A stretch of 64,000 nt of DNA from Flagellimonas spongiicola (GTDB taxonomy: Bacteria; Bacteroidota; Bacteroidia; Flavobacteriales; Flavobacteriaceae): NCBI RefSeq assembly GCF_023502425.1, contig NZ_JAMFMA010000001.1, positions 930,001 to 994,000 of the forward strand, written 5' to 3'. The position numbers and the translations under genes were made by a program. Positions within the stretch are counted from its first letter, which is position 1. Each line of letters starts with the position of its first letter. Below the pieces are notes generated by a model. The model was not told where the DNA came from. It did not search any database and saw nothing but the letters and a program-made list of their open reading frames with translations. This document shows positions 34,422-41,824 of this stretch, one piece after another.

Positions 34422-35813
34422 ATGACACTAATTAAATCCATTTCTGGAATCCGAGGAACCATTGGAGGAGCTACAAACGATAATTTAACACCGATAGATG
34501 CGGTAAAATTTGCAGCAGCATACGGAACTTGGCTAAAGGAGTATTCAGGAAAGGAAAAATTGAATGTTGTAATTGGAAGAGACGCTCGTCTATCTGGAGA
34601 GATGATTCAAAACCTTGTGGTTTCGACTTTGGTTGGATTAGGAATTGATGTTGTCGATTTAGGATTATCAACCACGCCAACAGTGGAAGTAGCTGTGCCC
34701 TTGGAAAAAGCTGACGGGGGTATCATATTGACTGCAAGTCACAATCCAAAACAATGGAATGCACTTAAACTATTAAACGAAAAAGGGGAATTCCTTAATG
34801 CGGTAGAAGGGGCCAAGATTCTGGAATTGGCCGAAAACGAAAGTTTTGATTTTGCACAAGTGGATGATTTGGGTACGATCACAAAGAATGATTCCTATAT
34901 AGATATCCATATTGATGAAGTTTTGAATTTACCGCTGGTGGATAAGGAAGTAACCCGAAAAGGAGGCTTTAAAGTGGTAGTTGATGGTGTAAATTCCACC
35001 GGAGGAATTGCAATACCTAAGCTATTGGAAGAATTAGGCGTGGAAGTAATTAAGCTCTATTGTGACCCAACTGGTCATTTCCCGCACAATCCAGAGCCAT
35101 TAAAGGAACATTTGGGAGATATCTGCGATTTGGTGGTAAAGGAAAAAGCGGATTTTGGTATTGTGGTTGACCCTGATGTGGACAGACTTGCATTTATAAG
35201 CAATGAAGGTGAAATGTTTGGGGAAGAATATACCTTGGTTGCTTGCGCGGATTATGTTTTGGGGAAGACCAAAGGAGATACAGTTTCCAATCTTTCTTCT
35301 TCACGTGCGCTGCGGGATGTAACCCAGAAACATGGGTGCAATTATGAAGCTGCTGCAGTTGGTGAAGTCAACGTGGTCACAAAAATGAAAGCCAACAATG
35401 CCATTATTGGTGGGGAAGGAAATGGCGGTATCATCTATCCTGAAAGTCATTATGGAAGGGACGCCCTAGTTGGAACAGCCTTGTTCTTGATGTTGATGTC
35501 CGAAAGAGGCGGAACTGTTGCCGAATTAAGGGCCAGTTACCCAAGTTATTTCATGAGCAAAAAGAAAATTCAATTGACCCCGGAACTGGATGTGGATGGA
35601 CTTTTGGAAACGATGCATAAGAAGTACGCCCATGAAGATGTTTCCACCATTGACGGCGTTAAAATCGATTTTGCAGAAAACTGGGTACATCTCCGTAAAT
35701 CAAACACCGAACCGATTATTCGTATTTATACCGAAGCCAAATCGCAAATTGAAGCAGACGATTTGGCTGATCGAATTATTTCTGAAATTAAGGAAATCGC
35801 AGGTTTATCCTAG
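34422..35813 (+). CDS. glmM: Phosphoglucosamine mutase
   Basis: The product is 463 aa and interconverts glucosamine-6-P and glucosamine-1-P for cell-wall and LPS precursor synthesis. All four phosphohexomutase elements are visible: the active-site phosphoserine loop TASHNPKQWNA, the Mg-binding loop VVDPDVDRLAF, the sugar-binding GGEGNGG, and the C-terminal phosphate-binding RKSNTEPIIRIYTEA. The N-terminus SISGIRGTIGG is typical. The last 4 bases overlap the convergent exported NTF2-like gene. Confidence 0.95.
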   Translation: MTLIKSISGIRGTIGGATNDNLTPIDAVKFAAAYGTWLKEYSGKEKLNVVIGRDARLSGEMIQNLVVSTLVGLGIDVVDLGLSTTPTVEVAVPLEKADGGIILTASHNPKQWNALKLLNEKGEFLNAVEGAKILELAENESFDFAQVDDLGTITKNDSYIDIHIDEVLNLPLVDKEVTRKGGFKVVVDGVNSTGGIAIPKLLEELGVEVIKLYCDPTGHFPHNPEPLKEHLGDICDLVVKEKADFGIVVDPDVDRLAFISNEGEMFGEEYTLVACADYVLGKTKGDTVSNLSSSRALRDVTQKHGCNYEAAAVGEVNVVTKMKANNAIIGGEGNGGIIYPESHYGRDALVGTALFLMLMSERGGTVAELRASYPSYFMSKKKIQLTPELDVDGLLETMHKKYAHEDVSTIDGVKIDFAENWVHLRKSNTEPIIRIYTEAKSQIEADDLADRIISEIKEIAGLS

Positions 35814-36355
35814 GAAGGGCCATTGATAATCTCGTAAACGGTTTTGTGTGCGTTGAATTCGCTATCCGTGATTTCGGCTTTTTTGTCGGAATCTAGCCAG
35901 ATACGCCAAACATTATCATCCTCCAGTTTTAGGCCTACGTTAAAATAGCCATAACCACGTACAACCATTTCTTCGCCATCCTTGCTTAAGGTGCTAAAAC
36001 GGTAGTATCCGGTTTGATAAGCTATTTCTTCACTTTCGTCAACTGCTGTGGAAGCTATGGCAAACGCAATGGCTACTTTACCGCCTTTGTCTTTTACGAT
36101 GTTTAAAAACTTTCCATAGTATTCCAAGTAAGTCTCACCAGATTTAATTTGGTTGTCATCTATGGTCACCCGTACGATGTCGCGGGAGTGAATGGACATA
36201 AGCTTGTTGGAATTTAGCTCGTTGTAGGATTCCATAAATGGTATCCAAACATCTTTTTTGATTGCACTGACAATTTCATCAGAGACCTCGGCTTTTTTTT
36301 GAGCAAATGAAAAACTGAGGCATAATAATAATAGGGTAGTGGTTAACTGTTTCAT
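35810..36355 (-). CDS. Exported NTF2/SnoaL-like (DUF4440-type) protein
   Basis: The product is 181 aa with a signal peptide (about residues 1-18, ending SFAQ) and one cone-shaped NTF2-like domain. The pattern is an alpha helix with FMESYNELNSNKLMSIHSRD, then IKSGETYLEYYGKFLN, then strands YQTGYYRFSTL, VVRGYGYFNVGLKLED and VWRIWLDSDKK. No catalytic residues stand out. The role is unknown, perhaps ligand binding in the periplasm. Confidence 0.6.
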   Translation of the reverse strand: MKQLTTTLLLLCLSFSFAQKKAEVSDEIVSAIKKDVWIPFMESYNELNSNKLMSIHSRDIVRVTIDDNQIKSGETYLEYYGKFLNIVKDKGGKVAIAFAIASTAVDESEEIAYQTGYYRFSTLSKDGEEMVVRGYGYFNVGLKLEDDNVWRIWLDSDKKAEITDSEFNAHKTVYEIINGPS

Positions 36356-36429
36356 TTTTTGGTTTTTGAATCACCATGAAAATAGCAATTAATCCTACGG
36401 AGATGTAAATTTTAGGAAAAATTTAAAGA

Positions 36430-37413
36430 CTACGAATTATCTAGATAAGCTTTTCGCACCACCTTAGCTGTCTTATGATCCCCGTTGTGACTCCAGCCTG
36501 GAGGCATGAACAAATACAATATTTTATTCAATATACCTGGTGCGTTGACCACATCTTTGAACAAGGCTACGATTTCCCCAAAATACACATCCAAAAAGTT
36601 ACCTGAGTTCATTTCCCGGGTAATTCCATATTCGATTTTAACATCCCGTTGTTCTTCCTGATATGTCCCAAAAACACGATCCCATATGTTGAGAAGGTTA
36701 CAAAAATTTGTATCCATGTATAAGGGATTCCTTGCATGATGTACGCGATGATGAGATGGTGTAAGCATGAGTTTGTTGAGAAAACCAAAGCGCGCATCTT
36801 TTATCATGTTTTCACCAATATGAATGAAAGCGCCATAAGTGCCGTCAATGAACATTACCGTGAAAAGCATTTCTGGTTTCACTCCTAAAAGGATGCAAAC
36901 AGTGGTTCTTATGGTATCCGCATAAGGTGCTTCCAAGAAAAAATGGGCATGGGTAACACTAAGATTCATCTCTTCAGGTGCATGATGTGTAGAGTGCAAG
37001 CACCAAAATAATCGCACTTTATGTCCTAGATAGTGATAAACAAAATGCCCCAATTCCCAAACGATATAGGCGTAAATAAACCAGTACCAAGTGTTTGTTG
37101 TTTCAAGAATTGCATAAGAACTAAATAACCCTAAGCAATAAGTAACCATGGCGATAGCGATGAACCTGCCAACAAACCGATTGAAAATGTATATAAGGAA
37201 ATTGACTTTGTATACCTTGATTTGCGGTTTTTTGTAAACCAACCCAACTGCCAGTTCCAGCAACAATAGTAATGGAATAATAGGATAAATCAAAGATGCG
37301 ATTCCATCATAGGTTTTAAACGAACTGTAATCACCAGATTTTAAAATCTCAAGGGCAGGGGTCACACCAAGAAAACCAAGTACCTCTTGCCATAAAAGTT
37401 GTAGTATTTCCAT
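36430..37413 (-). CDS. Sterol desaturase/fatty-acid hydroxylase family membrane protein
   Basis: The product is 327 aa with about four to five transmembrane helices and the three di-iron His boxes of the superfamily: HFVYH, HSTHH and HRVHH. Between them are LEAPYADTIRTTVCILLG and the membrane segments. Family members hydroxylate or desaturate membrane lipids such as carotenoids, fatty acids or ornithine lipids. It lies just downstream (79 bp) of the hydrolase/acyltransferase pair, so it may act on the same lipids. The exact substrate is unknown. Confidence 0.85.
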   Translation of the reverse strand: MEILQLLWQEVLGFLGVTPALEILKSGDYSSFKTYDGIASLIYPIIPLLLLLELAVGLVYKKPQIKVYKVNFLIYIFNRFVGRFIAIAMVTYCLGLFSSYAILETTNTWYWFIYAYIVWELGHFVYHYLGHKVRLFWCLHSTHHAPEEMNLSVTHAHFFLEAPYADTIRTTVCILLGVKPEMLFTVMFIDGTYGAFIHIGENMIKDARFGFLNKLMLTPSHHRVHHARNPLYMDTNFCNLLNIWDRVFGTYQEEQRDVKIEYGITREMNSGNFLDVYFGEIVALFKDVVNAPGILNKILYLFMPPGWSHNGDHKTAKVVRKAYLDNS

Positions 37414-37491
37414 AGTTAATGATATGGAAATCAGTGGGTATTCCCATTTAATTTAGACCAACAACGAGTTGGAGACAACAAAAAGTAAACA

Positions 37492-38361
37492 TTACTTGGG
37501 ATTTGTCCAATCTAGGATGGCATCTTTTATCAATCGCTCTTGGTTCCAAACTATAAAATGATTGACACTGTCCAAGGCCATCACCTTTAAACTATCCACC
37601 TTGGTAAAATGCTCTTTCATAAACGGAACATTACTATAGGGAACCAACTTATCTGCAGTACCATGTATGATCAAGGTACGAGTTTTAAGCCTATGAAGCT
37701 CTGGTTTCATTTCAACCAAGTCTTTTTTCAAAAACCAGAGCTCGTCATTGGACGGTTTCAATGCACCGGGAACCAAATATTTCAGAGGTATCCAGGTTAA
37801 GGGTTTTCGCCATTTTTCTGGTTTTTCTGCCTCAGGGTCCAATGCACCTGCCAGTACAACAAGATTCTCATAATAATTGGATTTTTCCAATGCCATCTTT
37901 ACGATAAGTGGCCCTCCATACGAATGACCTATCAAAGTGTATGGTTTCCCATTATCCAATTTCTTTAAGAGTTGATTAAGCAAATCAGCTTGCGGTTTTA
38001 GTCCCAGACTTTTTCGAAATTCACTTTTACCAAATCCGGGTCGATCAGGTGCGATAAGACGAAAATGCTTGATCAGAGTAGCATCCACGAGATAGGATTC
38101 ATAGGCGTTCCAGCTTCCTGGTGAGCCGTGTACAAATACTAAAGTTGGACCATCTGGGTTACCAGTTTGGATATAATGAAGTTTCTTATCTTCAATTTGG
38201 GCTGTTTTTTCGATGTACGTGACACCCTTTTCATTAAAAAATTGTTGAGTTTCCTTTGCCGAACTTCTCATAGTCATACAGGAATTGGCAAATACAAGAT
38301 AAGTAAGCACCGCGATACCTAGGATTTTACGTTTTAGGTATCTTCTTTTTTTGCGTGCCAT
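37492..38361 (-). CDS. Alpha/beta hydrolase, probable lipoprotein
   Basis: The product is 289 aa. A basic N-terminus (MARKKRRYLKRK) precedes a hydrophobic segment and a possible lipobox FANSC. The hydrolase core contains the oxyanion strand VFVHGSPGSW, the nucleophile elbow GHSYGG (Ser), the acid in HGTADKLVPY (Asp) and the His in DSVNHFIVW. It is most likely an esterase or lipase facing the periplasm. Its ATG overlaps the acyltransferase stop (TAATG), which suggests tight coupling in lipid turnover. Confidence 0.85.
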   Translation of the reverse strand: MARKKRRYLKRKILGIAVLTYLVFANSCMTMRSSAKETQQFFNEKGVTYIEKTAQIEDKKLHYIQTGNPDGPTLVFVHGSPGSWNAYESYLVDATLIKHFRLIAPDRPGFGKSEFRKSLGLKPQADLLNQLLKKLDNGKPYTLIGHSYGGPLIVKMALEKSNYYENLVVLAGALDPEAEKPEKWRKPLTWIPLKYLVPGALKPSNDELWFLKKDLVEMKPELHRLKTRTLIIHGTADKLVPYSNVPFMKEHFTKVDSLKVMALDSVNHFIVWNQERLIKDAILDWTNPK

Positions 38362-39263
38362 TAGGCTGGAGTGTTTTGAAATTCCTTTGGAACTTTATCC
38401 TTGTGTTTCCAGCGTTTATGGGTCCAAAAATAATACTCGGGAGCTTCACGAATCGAATTTTCAACTTCATTCAGGAAGACCTTGGTCAGCTCAAATTCCT
38501 CCATTTCCCGTGGGTTCTCAACCAAAACTTTGAAGCTTCCTTGGTAGTGTCCTCGTTTTAACTTTTTTACTTTTAAATAGACCGCTGGCAAATCCAATTT
38601 ATTGCACAACAATTCCGCACCAGTATGCGCAGGTACGGTGATGCCCATGAATGGGGTCCATAAATGCGTTTTTTTTACCATTGGTGACTGATCACTTAAT
38701 ATGCCATACATGCTTAATTGACCCATTTCCTTATTCTTGGCCACAATTTCCTTTGTGGCTTTTGTTGAAATCAATGTAGTACCAAATTTTTGTCGGATAT
38801 CGCGGACCATCCTATCAAAATACTTGTTACCGATTTTTTGGTAGATTCCATAACCTTTGGATGCGATATGTTTATCCAGAGCTATTGCCCATTCCCAGCT
38901 TGCGTAATGTGGAAACATGAGCATAATGCTTTTGTTCTGCGTTTCCAAACGGTGTAACACATCAATATTGGTAAAAATAAAGCGTTTTTGTAGCTGATCA
39001 TTACCAATGCCCATGGTTTTGATCATTTCTAGGAACATATCGCACAAATGCTTGTAAAACTTTTTTTCAATGGATTTAATTTCCAGTTCCGATTTCTCAG
39101 GAAATACAAGATTTAAGTTGCTGCGCACCACCTTTTTACGATAACCGAATACACGATATAGGATTAGATAAACACCATCAGAAATGATGTAAAGCATTCG
39201 AAATGGAAGTCTGGAAATCAGCCAGAGCAAGGGGTAAACAAGTAGATAAACAACCAGCTGCAT
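38361..39263 (-). CDS. LpxL/LpxM-like lipid A lauroyl (lysophospholipid) acyltransferase
   Basis: The product is 300 aa with ATG at 39263 chosen because MQLVVYLLVYPLLWLISRL gives the family's N-terminal membrane helix. The catalytic HX4E motif is HYASWE (FPHYASWEWAIAL), and the downstream SDQSPMVKKTHLWTPFMG substrate-binding stretch is characteristic. It transfers an acyl chain onto a lipid A precursor or a related lipid. It shares a divergent palindromic promoter region with the rhomboid gene and is translationally coupled to the hydrolase downstream. Confidence 0.85.
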   Translation of the reverse strand: MQLVVYLLVYPLLWLISRLPFRMLYIISDGVYLILYRVFGYRKKVVRSNLNLVFPEKSELEIKSIEKKFYKHLCDMFLEMIKTMGIGNDQLQKRFIFTNIDVLHRLETQNKSIMLMFPHYASWEWAIALDKHIASKGYGIYQKIGNKYFDRMVRDIRQKFGTTLISTKATKEIVAKNKEMGQLSMYGILSDQSPMVKKTHLWTPFMGITVPAHTGAELLCNKLDLPAVYLKVKKLKRGHYQGSFKVLVENPREMEEFELTKVFLNEVENSIREAPEYYFWTHKRWKHKDKVPKEFQNTPA

Positions 39264-39279
39264 ACGTAATTCTTGTGCG

Positions 39280-39297
39280 CAAATATAGCTATATTTG
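39280..39297. promoter_or_regulatory. Palindromic bidirectional -7 element between acyltransferase and rhomboid genes
   Basis: CAAATATAGCTATATTTG is a perfect 18 bp palindrome carrying TATATTTG (a -7 match) on each strand. TTG at 39273-39275 and its mirror image CAA at 39302-39304 sit 14 bases away on the two sides. That is shorter than the usual 18-20 base spacing, so the TTGs may not be true -33 elements. Confidence 0.45.
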
Positions 39298-39317
39298 AGC
39301 CCAAACCTTAGTCGCCC

Positions 39318-39971
39318 ATGTTCAATTTGCATGCTGCTACCATTGCAATAATGGCAGCCAATATCTTGGTTTCCCTCAAGGGGTTCAACGACGATTCATT
39401 TTTTAACAGGTACAAATTCAGTATCGGTGGGATAACGGCTGGTCAGAAGGAACGTATGTTTACCTCAGGATTCCTTCATGTGGATGTTTCCCATCTTTTC
39501 TTTAACATGTTCACGCTCTATTTTTTCGCGCATGTCGTGATTAATTGGTTCGATGCAGGTAAATTTTTGATCATCTATTTTGTGAGTTTGCTTGGGGGTA
39601 GTTTGCTAGGGCTCTTCTTTCATAAGGATGAACCGTATTATAGCGCCGTAGGAGCCAGTGGGGCAGTCACAGGAATTCTTTACGCCGCCATTTTATTGAA
39701 CCCGGATATGCCGCTTCAATTTGTTTTTATTAGAGGATTATCATTCCCAGCTTATGTACTAGGTATTGGCTATATGATCTATTCCATTTACGGTATGAAA
39801 AGTAGAATGGGTAATATTGGGCATTCCGCTCATTTTGGTGGAGCTATTGGCGGTTATGCTACAACATTGTTGTTTAAACCTGAATTGTTTGTTACTGAAA
39901 CATTCACAGTAGTACTGTTGGCTTTACCCATTGTGATCTTGTTCGTATTGGAGAAGATGGGAAAATTATAG
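39318..39971 (+). CDS. Rhomboid family intramembrane serine protease
   Basis: The product is 217 aa with six transmembrane segments. The catalytic dyad is Ser114 in GASGAVTG and His172 in HSAHFGGAIGGY. The conserved GFLHVDVSHLFFNM (His59, Asn63) precedes them and supports the fold. It should cleave membrane proteins within the bilayer; the substrate is unknown. The gene is divergent from the acyltransferase across 54 bp. A strong hairpin terminator follows. Confidence 0.92.
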   Translation: MFNLHAATIAIMAANILVSLKGFNDDSFFNRYKFSIGGITAGQKERMFTSGFLHVDVSHLFFNMFTLYFFAHVVINWFDAGKFLIIYFVSLLGGSLLGLFFHKDEPYYSAVGASGAVTGILYAAILLNPDMPLQFVFIRGLSFPAYVLGIGYMIYSIYGMKSRMGNIGHSAHFGGAIGGYATTLLFKPELFVTETFTVVLLALPIVILFVLEKMGKL

Positions 39972-39983
39972 CGTTCTTATGGC

Positions 39984-40020
39984 ATAAAAAAAACCGATGG
40001 GATTGGCCATCGGTTTCTTT
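39984..40020. terminator. Bidirectional intrinsic terminator
   Basis: AAACCGATGG (39991-40000) pairs perfectly with CCATCGGTTT (40007-40016) around a six-base loop, with A-rich sequence on the left and T-rich on the right. It separates the convergent rhomboid and TlpA-like genes. Confidence 0.88.
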
Positions 40021-40039
40021 TGGTATTATTTGGTACTGC

Positions 40040-41149
40040 TTAGTTGAGCAATTCCGCAACTTTATCTTCCAACGCCTGACCTCTTAAATCTTTGGCAATG
40101 ATTACACCATTCTCATCTAAAAGGAAAGCAGCTGGGATTGCATTGATGTTATACAATTTCGCAATGGGATCCTGAAACCGTTTTAGGTTGGAAATATGAT
40201 TCCATGCAAGGCCATCAGCTTCAATCGCTTTATTCCAATCTTCGGCTCTGGCATCCAATGAAACACCAATAATGTTCAAGCCTTTATCGTGATATTTGTT
40301 GTAGACGTTCACAATATTTGGGTTTTCAGCGCGACAAGGTCTACACCAGGCGGCCCAAAAATCAATAAGGGTTAATTTACCTTTTACTTCACTTAGAGCT
40401 AACGAATCGCCATCAGGTGTCGGCGCCGAAAATTCTGGAGCAACACCACCTATGTCCGTATTTTTGGACTGATCCAATTGTTTTTTAAGAATTTCACCCT
40501 GTTCTGAAGCTTTCATTTCCGGAGTCAATGCTTCATATAATTCCATGATTTCATCTCTGGGTAAAGTTTTGCTCATCATAAGATTATTGATAATCAAAAC
40601 AGAAATCAGTGCGCTTGGATTTTCCTTGGCAAAATCAATATTGAAGTTTTTTACATCATCTTGAAATTCCATATACTCCTCCCGCAATGCGGTCACTGTA
40701 GCAGTATCCTGTTGTTGCGCTGCTCTTCGCATATCATCCTGCATAGAACGGGCACGTTGGGATAATTGCCTTGATTCACCTAGGAAGTTCATAAAAAGCT
40801 CATTCTGTGGGGTTCCTTTGAGACTGGCATAATTCATACTGTCTTTCTGGAATTTTACATCAATAGTGCCATTTTCCAAGATAAAAGGAATATTTCCCCT
40901 ATTGGCTTCAACGAAAATATAGTGCAGTTTAGGTTCAAGTTGGGCGCCAGAAAAAGCAAAAGTGCCATTTTCCACCGTGGTGGTATCTACATCCATTAGT
41001 TGGTTTAGGGAATCCGTGGTTTTTAAGAAAACCTGGGTACCGTTCTGCAAGTCTCCTGTAACCGTAGCATTTATCATAAATCCTTCAGGAGTTGAATTAC
41101 AGGAAGCTAAAAGCACCAAACCTAATGCAATCGTTAATACATTTTTCAT
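40040..41149 (-). CDS. TlpA-like thiol-disulfide oxidoreductase lipoprotein with DUF4369 domain
   Basis: The product is 369 aa from ATG at 41149, where MKNVLTIALGL begins the signal with lipobox LLASC; the codons before it (MIR) are optional. The N-terminal DUF4369-type beta domain covers about residues 20-120. A helical linker rich in Gln, Arg and Asp follows, then a thioredoxin domain (about 240-369) with FWAAWCRPCRAENP (CxxC) and the cis-Pro in NINAIPAAFLL. It should reduce periplasmic disulfides. Confidence 0.9.
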   Translation of the reverse strand: MKNVLTIALGLVLLASCNSTPEGFMINATVTGDLQNGTQVFLKTTDSLNQLMDVDTTTVENGTFAFSGAQLEPKLHYIFVEANRGNIPFILENGTIDVKFQKDSMNYASLKGTPQNELFMNFLGESRQLSQRARSMQDDMRRAAQQQDTATVTALREEYMEFQDDVKNFNIDFAKENPSALISVLIINNLMMSKTLPRDEIMELYEALTPEMKASEQGEILKKQLDQSKNTDIGGVAPEFSAPTPDGDSLALSEVKGKLTLIDFWAAWCRPCRAENPNIVNVYNKYHDKGLNIIGVSLDARAEDWNKAIEADGLAWNHISNLKRFQDPIAKLYNINAIPAAFLLDENGVIIAKDLRGQALEDKVAELLN

Positions 41150-41189
41150 TCGAATCAATTTAAGCTGCTAAGTTATTCATTACCTATGG

Positions 41190-41227
41190 CAAAAAAAAGC
41201 CCTTAACTTTTAAAAGGGGTTAAGGGC
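41190..41227 (-). terminator. Intrinsic terminator of the outer-membrane barrel gene
   Basis: On the minus strand GCCCTTAAC pairs with GTTAAGGGC (41227-41219 and 41207-41199) and is followed by a run of eight T's (41198-41191), with an A/T-rich loop that can pair internally. Confidence 0.8.
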
Positions 41228-41245
41228 GTGTTTCTCTATTAATGA

Positions 41246-41737
41246 TTAGAATTGATATCGAATACCCAGAGCTATATCAAAATCAAAGTCATTCTCAAAG
41301 CCGTCGTAGCCAATCAGTCCTATTTCCGGGCGAAAATCAAGGGAGAGCAATAATGGGATATCAAAATTGTATTCTATTCCAATATCACCTGCGGCAAAAA
41401 CGAATAGACCATCATCGTCATCGCTTCCATCCAATTCAAAATCAACGCTGCCTAATCCGCCTCCAACACCATAATACCAATTAAAATTGCCATCCAAAGG
41501 ATGTACCCATTGGTATACGCCGGCAAGTTTAAAGGCATCAAAGGCCCGGCTATCACGCCATCCAAGATTGAACTCGGCCCTGTTATATCTACCTATGGAT
41601 TTTTGATAGGAAATTTCAGCTCCAAATCCATCACTGTCACCTAATCGCAAACCAAGTGCATGTTCAGAAATATCTTGGGCACTCAATGATGCTGTTGCAA
41701 ACAAAAAAAGTCCAATAAATAATGTGGTAATCCTCAT
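41246..41737 (-). CDS. Small outer-membrane beta-barrel protein
   Basis: The product is 163 aa with a signal peptide (about residues 1-20, ending LSAQ). The mature part has about eight amphipathic strands (ALGLRLGDSDGFGAEISYQ, YYGVGGGLGSVDF, DIGIEYNFDIPLLLSLDFRPEIG) and a C-terminal aromatic residue (GIRYQF), as expected of a barrel recognised by the BAM complex. A short acidic loop (DGSDDDDG) may bind cations. The function is unknown. A strong terminator follows the gene. Confidence 0.75.
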   Translation of the reverse strand: MRITTLFIGLFLFATASLSAQDISEHALGLRLGDSDGFGAEISYQKSIGRYNRAEFNLGWRDSRAFDAFKLAGVYQWVHPLDGNFNWYYGVGGGLGSVDFELDGSDDDDGLFVFAAGDIGIEYNFDIPLLLSLDFRPEIGLIGYDGFENDFDFDIALGIRYQF

Positions 41738-41824
41738 AAGTTTCTCGTTTAGTTAAAAATTAAAGATAGTTTTGTACTTCTTTTTGACATTAAAACTGCT
41801 TAGGAACCCAAAAATTGTTCCAGA

